Positions 47,585-56,168 of a DNA stretch of 64,000 nucleotides are shown here, in pieces. The position numbers and the translations under genes are program-made. Position 1 is the stretch's first letter. Every line of letters begins with the position of its first letter. Below the pieces are notes generated by a model. That model ran no database searches and was not told the DNA's origin. It was given only the letters and a program-made list of their open reading frames with translations. Source of the stretch: Clostridium_AD sp964467165 (lineage in GTDB: Bacteria; Bacillota; Clostridia; Clostridiales; Clostridiaceae); contig CAYXOL010000020.1 of the NCBI GenBank assembly GCA_964467165.1, positions 1 through 64,000 on the forward strand, in the 5' to 3' direction.

Positions 47585-47878
47585 GTGAATACACAACCAG
47601 CTACATTTGAAGTGACTTTACCAGAAGAGTTTATTCCATTTTTAGATAAAATTTCTGGTGATTCTATAGACCAAAAGGTTAGGTTAGCTTTTGCAATGAA
47701 TTTATTTACCAGTAAAACAGTAACGTTAGAAAGAGCAGCAGAATTATCAGGGTTATCACTTTTAGATTTCATGTATGTACTCGGAGAACAAGGAATTCCT
47801 TGGGGGGAATATACTGATGAGCATAAAAAACAAGATGACTTGGTTATAAAAAAAATGTTAAGGGAGATAGGACAATAG
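47585..47878 (+). CDS. UPF0175 family antitoxin-like protein
   Basis: 97 residues from a GTG preceded by GTGAGGTG. An N-terminal beta strand (ATFEVTLPEEFIPFL), then a UPF0175 helix-turn-helix-like region (KVRLAFAMNLFTSKTVTLER, AAELSGLSLLDFMYVLGEQG, IPWGEYTDE). Typical partners are PIN/DUF3368 toxins, and the next gene, starting one base after the stop, is such a gene but broken. Apparently intact. Confidence 0.8.
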   Translation: MNTQPATFEVTLPEEFIPFLDKISGDSIDQKVRLAFAMNLFTSKTVTLERAAELSGLSLLDFMYVLGEQGIPWGEYTDEHKKQDDLVIKKMLREIGQ

Positions 47879-48392
47879 ATGAACATAAAAAAATTAAGCA
47901 CTGTAATATGTAATTCAAGTCATATCATTGGTTTATCTGGAATAGGTAAATTAGATTTGCTTTGGACTATTTTTCAAGAAGTACTTATTCCAGAAGCAGT
48001 TTATAATGAGTTGTTAAAAGTCAAAGGAATAAAAGAGTAGGGACAGAAGAATTAAATGATGCTATAGAAAAAGGGTTTATTAAAATCTATCATGTAAAAG
48101 ATGAATTGTTTGTGAATAGATTTATGGGAAAGTTGCATAGAGGTGAATTAGAAGTAATAGCAGGAGCTAAAGAACTAAATTTGGATTATTTACTAATTAT
48201 GAAAAATCAGCAAGAAGTTTAGCGGAAGCTTTAATGTTAGAGCCTACAGGGCTTTTGGGTATTTTGAAATTTGCTAAATTATCAGGTACAATTGAAACAT
48301 TAAAACCACATTTAGATGGGTTAATAGAAAATAATTATAGAATTTCTAAAAAACTATATAGTGGCATATTGTTAGAGGTAGGAGAAATATAG
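47879..48392 (+). pseudogene. DUF3368/PIN-type toxin, two frameshifts
   Basis: Starts at ATG 47879 (VICNSSHIIGLSGIGKLDLL), shifts frame near 48035 into GTEELNDAIEKGFIKIYHVK and LHRGELEVIAGAKELNLDYL, and again near 48200 (one base missing before ATGAAAAATCAG) into EKSARSLAEALMLEPTGLLG to the stop at 48392. All segments are in the order of the DUF3368 family. Toxin therefore inactive while the antitoxin gene remains. The last 190 bases are part of the direct repeat also at 58514. Confidence 0.8.
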
Positions 48393-48537
48393 CAACAATA
48401 AATTCTCACTACACTCCAATTTTTAGAGTATGAAATTACAATAGCTAATGCTGATGGAAGTAAGACATATCTCACATACGATTGTAAACTTAAAACATAC
48501 GAACAATATTAAGGAAAGACCTTTTTTATTAGATAAA

Positions 48538-48579
48538 ATAACGCATTGAAATAACCTTTAAGTTATTTCAATGCGTTAT
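48538..48579 (+). terminator. Strong hairpin terminator
   Basis: ATAACGCATTGAAATAAC pairs perfectly with GTTATTTCAATGCGTTAT, followed by a T-rich tract. A copy with one mismatch lies at 58761-58804. Confidence 0.75.
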
Positions 48580-48944
48580 TTATTTACACAGAGCTTTTTT
48601 AAAAAAAGCAGATAAAATACATTAAAATCATTCTGCTTATTTTTGTAACGACCTCTGCTATTTAGTACATTTAATAGCTATACATAGTTTTGTAGATACA
48701 TAACTATTTTTATGAAAGTTTAATGAAATTTATGGGATTAAGTCTGAATTTAAGGTACAATATATAGTAGATATATAAGAATTAAGAGTTTAATAATATG
48801 TGTAATATTATTAATTTTGATCGATCATTGGGAGGTTGATGAAGATTCTTATTTTTGAAATGGACCCAGTGAGGAAAAATGGCTTGTTAATTCATAAACA
48901 AAGCAAATGGGTTTATTTAAGTTTCTTAAGGGTGTATATATAGG

Positions 48945-49145
48945 AAACCCTCAGGAGAATATTGGGCTTAAAAAATTTCTATCTATTAACTGAGTCCTAG
49001 GTATAAGAGTTTTCTAAAGCTGACATTGAACACTTAGAGGCAGAGTAGGCTCTGAGAGTTAGGTGATATTAAAGGAAGAAGAACTAGTGGTTTGCGTTAC
49101 ATAAAAATTAGGCGTAATGGACTAATAATGCGAAATATAAAGGAG
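48945..49145 (+). other. Candidate structured non-coding stretch B
   Basis: About 200 bases without a frame, GC-richer than surroundings, upstream of the 164-residue gene; contains GAGTCCTAGGTATAAGAG, CTAAAGCTGACATT, GGCAGAGTAGGCTCTGAGAG and GTTAGGTGATATTAAAGG with several short complementarities. Preserved almost unchanged in copy 2 (58995-59195) although the following gene is truncated there. It could be a cis-acting leader or small RNA; class unknown. Confidence 0.3.
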
Positions 49146-49153
49146 ATGCTCCA

Positions 49154-49648
49154 ATGCAAAAATTGATAGCAACAAGGATAGGTTATAGTCCTTTATTAAA
49201 TGATTTTTATATTGAAACTGAAGAAAAAGATTATAGAGGACAACTTGAATATGTTGATGATAAGTTTATATTTCAATATTTTTCAGAAAAATATATAGTA
49301 GAGTTTAAAGATGATAAGGTGGCTAAGGATTGGTTAAAATCTATTATTGAAAAATACTATTTTAGTAGGAAAGGTTTATTACTAGATACTGAAAAACTAA
49401 AAATTGATTTGCCATTTATAAGTTTGAAAATATTAAATTCTAAATATAATGAATACCTTGTTAAGATTAAATCAACAAAAAATATTTTTAATTATGACTT
49501 AAATAATTATTATGTTGCACATATGGCAAAGGATTTAAGGTCAATAAGATTATTTAAGACCATTGATGAAGGTGAAAAACTAGAAGCTAAAAAAAGAAAA
49601 ATGCTCAATAGATATAAAAAATTATGTAAAGACATAATTAATTTGTAA
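49154..49648 (+). CDS. Hypothetical protein (intact copy)
   Basis: 164 residues with AAAGGAGATGCTCC before the ATG. Begins QKLIATRIGYSPLLNDFYIE, basic helical C-terminus (EAKKRKMLNRYKKLCKDIIN). The first 56 codons are duplicated at 59206, where the frame then runs into unrelated sequence. The family was not recognised. Confidence 0.5.
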   Translation: MQKLIATRIGYSPLLNDFYIETEEKDYRGQLEYVDDKFIFQYFSEKYIVEFKDDKVAKDWLKSIIEKYYFSRKGLLLDTEKLKIDLPFISLKILNSKYNEYLVKIKSTKNIFNYDLNNYYVAHMAKDLRSIRLFKTIDEGEKLEAKKRKMLNRYKKLCKDIINL

Positions 49649-49737
49649 TAAAGTATTGATGCAGTAAACTCGAGAATAAGCTTAGTTGAAAAGCTCTGAT
49701 ACGATTAAAAAACAAATAAAAATGAGGGAGAAAAAAA

Positions 49738-49956
49738 TTGAGAGAAGATAATGAAATATTTAGAGATTTTGTAAAAGAAAAGAAAGACACTATGGATTTA
49801 ATATTTTCAAAAATTAAAGAAGCACTTAAATCCTTAGATACTATAGAAAATAATGAAGAATGCGATAGAGCTGAATTAATATTGTGCCAATGCCTCATTC
49901 TTACCAAACTTACTAATATGACTAAAGAAGAGGTAGAGTATTTAAATGATATATAA
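49738..49956 (+). CDS. Small helical protein
   Basis: 72 residues from a TTG with GAGGGAGAAAAAA upstream; acidic/helical (REDNEIFRDFVKEKKDTMDL, CDRAELILCQCLILTKL). Follows the 164-residue gene by 89 bases. Unknown family; a real short gene is plausible. Confidence 0.35.
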   Translation: MREDNEIFRDFVKEKKDTMDLIFSKIKEALKSLDTIENNEECDRAELILCQCLILTKLTNMTKEEVEYLNDI

Positions 49957-50270
49957 AAATGTTATTTAATAAAAGGTAATGAATTTTAAAAATTATATTT
50001 CTATTATTTACTTATAGCGAGCTCACTTCGTTCACAAATACCCTCCAGAGGTTCCGCAGATAGCTTTCAGTAGCAAGCTATTTAAATAGTACGAACCACA
50101 TTATATGTAAATTATGGAATACGAGTTTTTAATGTTTTAGCTATATGCAAAAAAACAAGCCCTAAAGATTATTTTTCTCCCACCCCAGTATAATTTGTAG
50201 AACAAGATTTCTTTTACTACAAATTTATTAGTGAATAATTATTTGATTTCGGAGTGAAATAAATTTCGAA

Positions 50271-50520
50271 TTAAATATTAATTGGTATATCAAAGAAATC
50301 TATATCAATTATTTCTAATCTTAGAAGCAACAATACACTGGTTAGTTCGATAAGCATTTTCTGAATGAACCATGATATTGTTGCTTTCTTATTTTTAAAT
50401 TCTTCTTTAAACATCTTCAATCGTTTAAATAAGAAAGACCTAAATATATTGAATGCCATGAACATTATCTTTACGATTGCTTGTATTGCTGTATCATCAT
50501 GAATGAAGCAATGAATTTTT
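50271..50520 (-). pseudogene. Transposase C-terminal remnant
   Basis: The minus-strand frame reads IHDDTAIQAIVKIMFMAFNIF, FKRLKMFKEEFKNKKATISW and ends DIDFFDIPINI. This pattern (helix, AFN-hydrophobic-F, basic stretch) is that of the C-terminus of IS4/IS1634-type transposases. No catalytic DDE region is nearby. Confidence 0.5.
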
Positions 50521-50522
50521 AA

Positions 50523-50970
50523 TTGATGGAAGCAAGTATTACTAGCAAAATTTGCTTTAATTGGGCAGGGTATGGTGACATAGGTGGTGTTCCTAATCCA
50601 TTTGATTCGATTATGACATATGCAAAAACATTCAAGAGTGAGATGGGAAATGGCACTAATGGTATAAAGTCAGGAGCTAATAATGGGTTAAATATCCCTA
50701 GTGTTAAATTATCAAGTAAAGAAGTAGAGTTAAAATGGTTAAGTGATAATTATAAAGCTGTAGAAATCCAGTATCTATTAGGCTACAGAAATATTGAAAA
50801 TAAGTTTATACCAGGGATTATTATTGATGCCGCCTATGAAGCCATGAAGAACATTGATAAGCCCTATTTTCTATGCCTTGATGAAATGAATTTAGCAAGA
50901 GTGGAGTATTATTTTAGTGAAATTTTATCTGAAAACTATCATAATGACTTTTTAAAATCACAATACTTAA
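50523..50970 (+). pseudogene. Chimeric frame with a duplicated McrB-like piece
   Basis: The first 80 codons (ICFNWAGYGDIGGVPNPFDS.., IPSVKLSSKEVELKWLSDNY) are of unknown, phage-like origin. From 50773 the DNA matches 38749 onward (YLLGYRNIENKFIPGIIIDA, LDEMNLARVEYYFSEI), but 267 bases are missing between the two similar motifs AGTGATATTTTATC (38885) and GGTGAAATTTTATC (39153), an in-frame deletion. It then joins the RecG-like fragment in another frame. Confidence 0.8.
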
Positions 50971-51681
50971 AAACCGGCGGCACCGAAAGGAATTCCTATA
51001 GCCTGGGAAGGTCATTATTATGGTAGAGATGCTAGTTCCATAGGTGCACTTAATATTCATGAAATTGAATTAATAAGAAGTCAGCCAAAAATGGAAGATT
51101 GGTCCGCTCATATTCGTAGTGATACAACTTTAGCAGATTTAGATAAAGCTAAAATTACCTGGATACTAAAAGATGAAAATAATATTGAAAAAGATTATGA
51201 GCATTTCGGACCACCGTTACTACTTAATGTGGATGCAGTTTATTCAAAAATTCGAAATCTTAAATATAGGTATTTAACAGAAAATACATTGTTTCCTACT
51301 GAAATCACTCAATATGAACCTTATGTAATAAGAGAAGTAATTCATAATTGCATCGCTCACCAGGATTATTCGTTAAATAGTAGAATTAATGTAATAGAAA
51401 AGCCTGAAGAACTAATTTTCACAAATGTAGGTAATTTTATCCCTAAAACTATTGAAACTGTAATTGAACAGGATGCACCACAAGAATATTATAGAAATCA
51501 ATTTTTAGCTAATGCCATGGTTAATTTAAATATGATTGATACTATTGGAAGTGGTATTAAAAAAATATTTATATTGCAAATGCAAAGGTATTTTCCTCTA
51601 CCTGATTATGACCTAAGCCAGAATGATAAATCAATAAAGAATGGCGGATCAGATAATAAACCTGGCTGGATGTTAAATTAA
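50971..51681 (+). pseudogene. AlbA/RecG-like ATP-binding regulator, fragment
   Basis: The frame begins at the junction with KPAAPKGIPIAWEGHYYGRD and continues ALNIHEIELIRSQPKMEDWS, then YEPYVIREVIHNCIAHQDYS with the H-N-x-x-A-H-x-D-Y motif and VNLNMIDTIGSGIKKIF. These are typical of ATP-dependent helicase C-terminal/AlbA_2 proteins (also called RecG-like or HATPase-type regulators). Both the N-terminal AlbA part and the C-terminal wing are absent. An ATG at 51091 could start a 196-residue product. Confidence 0.75.
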
Positions 51682-52415
51682 AAATTAAGAAGAACTTTAG
51701 AGACAGGTAAGAAGAATTTTAGAAGTGTTTTAAGATTAAGTAGTTAATATAATATTTGAAAATGGCTCTATTAAAGGCATGTATGAGTTTAAATGTTCTT
51801 CTTAAAGTAGAGTGGTAAAAAAAATTAAGAAGAACTTTAGAATGATTTAAGCATATGTGGAACAATTATAAGGATTGAGGATCGGGTAAATGAATTAGTT
51901 GAAATTTAGAATGAGTATCAGTGGCTAAAGTAGTAGTTATTGGTACTTGTTTTGCGAGGGTTAGGTAACTGTGACTTGGAAAAAATTAAATAATCAAATG
52001 ATTAAAGATAAAAAAAGTGTAAATAATTATAGCTATGGTAAAATGAATGGAGAAAGAACTATGGCTAAGAAGAAATCAGAAGCAATAGAATATTATATAA
52101 ATAGATAAATCTTAATTAGCATAAATAACTTTAATTTATTGAAGGGATTTATGCTATAATTATATAAATATTAAAGAGAAAATCAAGTTTGTTAAGAAGA
52201 AATTTTATATATAAATGTCTACGCAAAAAGAGGTGATCCAGAGTGGAAAGTAATTAGCAAGTAAAATAGCAAGTAAAAGTTGTTCACTGCGTTTTTAACA
52301 TTTGTAACGACTTCGGGGGACGAAACAATAACTGGACGTTGTTGTTTGATAAAAACATGCTATCAGCACTTATAAAAGAGCAGAAAATAATCTTAAAGAT
52401 ATTGGGGCGATTACA
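51682..52415. other. Intergenic region with scraps
   Basis: Contains AAGAAGAACTTTAGA twice (about 51690 and 51832), GGTAACTGTGACTTGG (51965, again at 53445), an imperfect hairpin AGCATAAATAAC..GATTTATGCT near 52118-52155 and a TATAAT-like box near 52157. No supported gene. Confidence 0.35.
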
Positions 52416-52921
52416 GTGAATATCTATCACGGCAGTAATATTATTGTGGAAAAACCTGAAATTTTGCAAAGTAATCGTCTGATTGATTTTGGCGTAGCTT
52501 TTATACCACAAGCAATAAAGAACAAGCGAATCGCTGGGCAGAAAAAGTTAGTTTAAGAAACAATACAGGTAAATAGTTTTTATCAGTATATAATCTTGAT
52601 ATAGAAAAATCAAAAAAGCAACTTAACATTATAGAATTTATATCTGCTGATGAAAAATGGCTGGATTTTATCACTGTAAATCGCAAAGGGAAAGAAATTC
52701 CAGAAGAATATGATATTGTAATCGGTCCTGTTGCTGATGATAATGTATATTTGACTGTAAAACTTTTTGAAACTGGTGTGCTCAATAAAGAAGAAGCCCT
52801 AAAACGATTAAAAATAGAGAAACTTTTTAATCAGATACTATTCCATACGGAGAGATCGTTGGAGTTTTGCGTATTCGATCATTATGAAGATTTGGGAGGG
52901 GAAAGTAATGGAGAAAAGTAA
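52416..52921 (+). pseudogene. DUF3990 domain protein, frameshift and stop
   Basis: GTG at 52416 begins NIYHGSNIIVEKPEILQSNR, the DUF3990 N-terminus (ADP-ribosyltransferase-like fold). Near 52500 the frame shifts: the family sequence F-YTT-x-NKEQANRWAEKVSL is in the next frame, which then meets a TAG at about 52574 and continues YNLDIEKSKKQLNIIEFISA, DEKWLDFITVNRKGKEIPEE, YDIVIGPVADDNVYLTVKLF. Inactive. Its two downstream partner genes are intact. Confidence 0.8.
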
Positions 52922-53144
52922 ATTTGATGCTGTGTTTCCCATTATATGTTCTGCTCTTGTAGAAAAAATCATGGATGAATTGAGTTTATCAGATAAGGAT
53001 GGTGTTACAAACCTTTATTCTTCTCATCTGTATGAAATGCTAGAGCAAGAAGAAACAAAGGTTTGGCAGTACAGCACGGAAAAATTATTCGAACTTTTTT
53101 TGGAAGAAAGAAATAGCGGAAACATAACATTTCCGCAGGTGTGA
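52908..53144 (+). CDS. Small protein of the DUF3990 operon
   Basis: 78 residues from the ATG at 52908, preceded by GGGAGGGG; the frame is open from 52884. Sequence EKSKFDAVFPIICSALVEKI and LYEMLEQEETKVWQYSTEKL, helical. It lies between the DUF3990 and DUF3791 genes, the usual position of the middle gene of such three-gene groups. Function unknown, likely antitoxin or adaptor. Confidence 0.6.
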   Translation: MEKSKFDAVFPIICSALVEKIMDELSLSDKDGVTNLYSSHLYEMLEQEETKVWQYSTEKLFELFLEERNSGNITFPQV

Positions 53145-53155
53145 GGTGAGAGGTC

Positions 53156-53359
53156 ATGGACAGAACCATTGATTTTACAGTATTTTGCCTTGAAAGCTAT
53201 AAGCAGGCGCATTATATCACCGGTAAAGCTGCACTGGTCATTTTTAATGACTATAATGTGTTCGGCTATATCAAATCCGTTTATGATGTGCTTCATTCTA
53301 CAGGGCAGGACTATATTGTGGAAGATATTGATATATATATTAAGTCAAGACGAAACTAG
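53156..53359 (+). CDS. DUF3791 domain protein
   Basis: 67 residues: TIDFTVFCLESYKQAHYITG, then FNDYNVFGYIKSVYDVLHST and the end IVEDIDIYIKSR. This is the DUF3791 pattern, a family almost always found beside DUF3990 and thought to counteract it. GAGGTGAGAGGTC precedes the ATG. Followed directly by a terminator. Confidence 0.8.
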   Translation: MDRTIDFTVFCLESYKQAHYITGKAALVIFNDYNVFGYIKSVYDVLHSTGQDYIVEDIDIYIKSRRN

Positions 53360-53367
53360 CAAATATA

Positions 53368-53415
53368 AACAAGGATACCCTGTGTAAAATAACACAAGTA
53401 CCCTTGTTTTTTTAG
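53368..53415 (+). terminator. Rho-independent terminator
   Basis: AAACAAGG-ATACC-CTGTG pairs with CACAAGTACCCTTGTTT (one bulge), followed by T8. Ends the DUF3990/DUF3791 operon. Confidence 0.75.
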
Positions 53416-54150
53416 CAAGTGGGTCGATTTGAACCCCACTAGGGTAACTGTGACTTGGGAAAAATAGTAAGAAGAAACTGTTTCCAGTTTCTTCTATGGG
53501 GTCTGGAAAGCCACCTAAAAAAAGGTAATAATGCAGAGATATGGCTAGAATGAACTGTTTGATTAAGATTTAAATGAGAATAAGTTGAGTAGGAATGTTT
53601 ATTGTGAAGTTTGTTTTTTTTAACATTTATTAGGCTTAAGATGCGACACCATTGTAAAATATGGAAGCGTATGCGGACAGATTTTACTAGCTCTTTTTAG
53701 AAGTGTTGTGCAGAATGCATGACGGAATAATTCTAGATATATCTCTGACTACAGAGGAACTATTAACTCACTATAGACACAGGTTGCCAATATCAAACTC
53801 AGTCGTTCCTCCTTCGCAAATACCCCTGAGGGTGACTCGGAAGGTGTCGAAATGAGAACATGAACTTAGCTGGAAGAACAGAATAAAAGTTTAGAGAAGT
53901 GTCACTTAGGAGGCAGTTCTTTTTTTCTATACTGGTTCCGGGTGGTATTTTAATATTTTGTAAAATAAATGGTTTTGATGTAGAATGATACGACAATATA
54001 TGGAAACCTCATGCGGAATAGTGTTATAATAATAGTTAATTAAAGTAAGTTAAGAGTAAAATTTTTATCATTGATAAATGAGGAGTGTAATAGTACAGTA
54101 GCCACCAACTAAAAAAATGGTAGCTATTAAATAATAGAGATGGAGGTGTG
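53416..54150. other. Intergenic region with repeats
   Basis: Holds GGTAACTGTGACTTGG (second copy), repeat 53471-53526, and near 53640-53690 and 53980-54010 two similar tracts around ATATGGAA..ATGCGGA, which may be old duplicated promoter regions. A third tract (53792-53850, with TTCCTCCTTCGCAAATACCCC) resembles 50030-50060. No gene is supported. Confidence 0.35.
53471..53526 (+). repeat. 56-base dispersed repeat, copy 1
   Basis: AGAAGAAACTG..CAGTTTCTTCT hairpin followed by ATGGGGTCTGGA.AGCCACCTAAA. Copy 2 at 54730-54785 differs at only a few positions. The copies flank the Uma2 gene. Confidence 0.75.
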
Positions 54151-54708
54151 TTGATATTGCTAGCATATGAAGAAAAAACCTACACTTATGAGGAATTTTT
54201 GAAAATATCTTATGAGGATAGATGTGAGTTTGTAGATGGTAAAGTATATATGATGGGTTCATCTTCAATTTAGCACCAGAATATAGTAGGAAATATGTTT
54301 TTTGCTTTGAAAAATTATTTTAAAGGTAAAGAATGTACACCGTTTGTAGCTCCACTGGATGTAACTTTTGTTGATAAGAATAAAAATAAAAATATAGTTC
54401 AACCTGATATTCTTGTAGTATGTGATAAGGATAAAATAATAGATAATAAATATAAAGGAATACCAACCTTAGTAATTGAAGTTGTTTCGCCTTCAAAAAG
54501 TAGTCATGATTATGTAACTAAGTTAGATTTGTATTTAAGAGCCGGAGTAGAAGAATATTGGATATTAAATCCTGTTAATAAAAATGCAATATGTTATAGG
54601 TTTGAAAATGAAATGCCCTCAAAAGTTGAAGGCTACCACTATGATGAAGCAATTAAATCTGATATCTTTCAGGGGCTAAATATATCATTAAAAGAAATAT
54701 TTGAATAG
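54151..54708 (+). pseudogene. Uma2 family endonuclease, one nonsense codon
   Basis: From TTG 54151 (GGAGGTG just upstream) the frame reads LAYEEKTYTYEEFLKISYED, CEFVDGKVYMMGSSSI, a TAG at 54271, then HQNIVGNMFFALKNYFKGKE, VQPDILVVCDKDKI, PTLVIEVVSPSKSSHDYVTK and the end RAGVEEYWILNP. The D/E residues of the PD-(D/E)XK-like Uma2 core (PDILVV, LVIEVVSPS) are intact. The single stop sits where the family normally reads I-x-HQ. Translation could restart at 54295 but would lack the N-terminus. Confidence 0.8.
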
Positions 54709-54729
54709 AAGCAAGCTCAGCATGTGAAC

Positions 54730-54785
54730 AGAAGAAACTGTTTTCAGTTTCTTCTATGGGGTCTGGATAGCCACCTAAAGAAAGG
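54730..54785 (+). repeat. 56-base dispersed repeat, copy 2
   Basis: Matches 53471-53526 (GAAGAAACTGTTTTCAGTTT hairpin and ATGGGGTCTGGATAGCCACC). Confidence 0.75.
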
Positions 54786-54786
54786 C

Positions 54787-54832
54787 AAAAAAACTACCGA
54801 AATATATTTCTGTAAATTTCGGTAGTTTTTTT
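54787..54832. terminator. Terminator hairpin, CTACCGAAATATA repeat copy 3
   Basis: AAAAAAACTACCGAAAT pairs with ATTTCGGTAGTTTTTTT; ends transcripts from both sides, the Uma2 gene and the convergent peptidase gene. Confidence 0.7.
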
Positions 54833-54858
54833 GTGGTTAAAATACAATTAGACTAAGT

Positions 54859-55281
54859 TTAAGAATAATTAACGTTGAAATCTAAGATATACTTCAGTAT
54901 ATAGTTATCCATGCTTTCTATATGCAGTTTAAATAAATTAGAATCAAATAATAAAGCAACAGCAAATAGATTAGCTTCATACTCATTTGAATTCGATAAT
55001 GAATCACCATCAAAATGATTAGCAGCATTCTTATGTAAAACAGCGTGTCCTAACTCATGTGCACAAAAAATTTTTTGGGATCTTTCATTGAAATTGGAAT
55101 TTATAAATATGCAAGGTGGAATATCTTCATAAGGTTTCAGTATATAGGCTTGCACCGCATTTTTTCTAAAAGAAACAAAGTTACAGTTTATATTTAATAT
55201 TTTTGCTATCTCAAAGGGATTGTTTGTCTTATAAATTTCTTTAAATTTGATAGCAGTCGCAACAATATCATTTTTTGTCAA
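54859..55281 (-). CDS. ImmA/IrrE family metallopeptidase
   Basis: 140 residues. Zinc site CAHELGHAVLHKNA near residue 75 with the following E in SNSNEYEANLFAVALL; this is the HExxH...E arrangement of ImmA/IrrE proteases, which cleave the partner repressor of phages and ICEs after damage. It lies 24 bases after the XRE repressor gene, same strand, the usual pairing. Intact. Confidence 0.9.
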   Translation of the reverse strand: MTKNDIVATAIKFKEIYKTNNPFEIAKILNINCNFVSFRKNAVQAYILKPYEDIPPCIFINSNFNERSQKIFCAHELGHAVLHKNAANHFDGDSLSNSNEYEANLFAVALLFDSNLFKLHIESMDNYILKYILDFNVNYS

Positions 55282-55305
55282 TCAGTCCATCCCCTTTAAT
55301 GGTAT

Positions 55306-55719
55306 TTATTTCTTATACTTATAGCTAATTAACTCTAATTGTCTCAAAAGTTCGTTGGCAAAATCAACTAATTCATCACGTCTCATTTTCTTTATATCAT
55401 ATCCACCATAAGCCATTAACATTGGCTGCTTTAATATGAATGTCATGGCATCCTCAGGGGTTTTTATGGTTTTGTATTCTAAAGAGGAATCAGTAGAGTC
55501 TTTTTCCCAACCCATTAAATAGCTAGGCGTAGTATTTAATGCATTAGCTAAAATTTCTAGCTTATCAATAGGTAAATTTTTAATAAATCCAGTTTCATAA
55601 CGTTGTAATGTAGATTTACTTATACCGGTTTTGTATGCTAGGTCTTGATAAGATAAATTTTGTCTAATTCTTATCTCTTTAATTCTCTTTATTATTTCAT
55701 TAGTTTCTCTTTCTTCCAC
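55306..55719 (-). CDS. Phage-type XRE repressor
   Basis: 137 residues: an N-terminal XRE helix-turn-helix (IRIRQNLSYQDLAYKTGISK, STLQRYETGFIKNLPIDKLE, ILANALNTTPSYLMGWEKD) and a C-terminal helical region (AMTFILKQPMLMAYGG, DELVDFANELLRQLELI). The AxPxxLMGW end of the HTH is typical of phage repressors. Co-transcribed with the ImmA gene and divergent from the Cro-like gene. TAGGGAGGTTTTTTTGTG precedes the ATG on its strand. Confidence 0.88.
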   Translation of the reverse strand: MEERETNEIIKRIKEIRIRQNLSYQDLAYKTGISKSTLQRYETGFIKNLPIDKLEILANALNTTPSYLMGWEKDSTDSSLEYKTIKTPEDAMTFILKQPMLMAYGGYDIKKMRRDELVDFANELLRQLELISYKYKK

Positions 55720-55890
55720 AAAAAAACCTCCCTACATAGCAATATTATACCATTTAATACCATGAATGCAACGAAATATTTTGAAAACTTAAAAAAAGTT
55801 GCATATTTGGGTTGACAGTAGCATATATGCGGTAATATAATAATATTATTCCATATATGTAATAAAAATACAAGAGAACAGGAGAGCGGT
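55720..55890. promoter_or_regulatory. Divergent promoter/operator of the prophage switch
   Basis: Rightward promoter: TTGACA at 55812-55817 and TATAAT at 55836-55841, 18-base spacing. Operator-like repeats of GCATAT are seen around it: GCATATTTG (55801), palindrome GCATATATGC (55821-55830) and CCATATATGT (55851-55860). The palindrome lies between -35 and -10, so repressor binding there would block the Cro-side transcript. Confidence 0.6.
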
Positions 55891-56115
55891 ATGAATATAA
55901 ATAAATTAAAGGGTAAAATGGTTGAGCAGGGTATTACTCAAGAGAAGTTAGCTCAAAAGTTAGGTATATCAGTACAAGCATTAAATGCAAAACTTAATAA
56001 TAGATCATGTTTAACTATCAAAGAGGCAAAAGGGATAACTAATATATTGAATATTGAAAATCCAAGTGAAATTTTTTTTAATTCTAAAGTCCCAAATGTG
56101 CAACAACAGATTTAA
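55891..56115 (+). CDS. Cro-like XRE protein
   Basis: 74 residues: LKGKMVEQGITQEKLAQKLG, ISVQALNAKLNNRSCLTIKE form a compact helix-turn-helix. CAGGAGAGCGGT precedes the ATG. Divergent from the repressor and followed by the replication gene, as in many clostridial prophages and ICEs. Confidence 0.82.
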   Translation: MNINKLKGKMVEQGITQEKLAQKLGISVQALNAKLNNRSCLTIKEAKGITNILNIENPSEIFFNSKVPNVQQQI

Positions 56116-56116
56116 A

Positions 56117-56168
56117 ATTAGTATCCATATCCATATCCATATCCATATCCATATTCATATTCATATTC
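56117..56168. repeat. Hexanucleotide tandem repeat (TATCCA)n(TATTCA)n
   Basis: About five units of TATCCA followed by three of TATTCA, located between the Cro-like stop and the replication gene. In one frame it would encode a (Tyr-Pro)n(Tyr-Ser)n run that joins the SRVIYNIERKEQ tail ending at 56212. Such a repeat is prone to slippage. Confidence 0.8.

Larger units (their letters stand above)
48206..49322 (+). repeat. Long direct repeat, copy 1
   Basis: Nearly identical to 58514-59373; copy 2 lacks about 180 bases found here (about 48768-48945) and has several substitutions. The repeat covers the end of the PIN remnant, a terminator, candidate RNA stretch B and the first 56 codons of the 164-residue gene. 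Confidence 0.85.

Noticed and set aside
48945..49145. tRNA gene or known riboswitch
   Set aside because: No cloverleaf, T-loop or recognised riboswitch core could be found by eye.
56117..56168. CRISPR-like array
   Set aside because: It is a simple 6-base tandem repeat without spacers.
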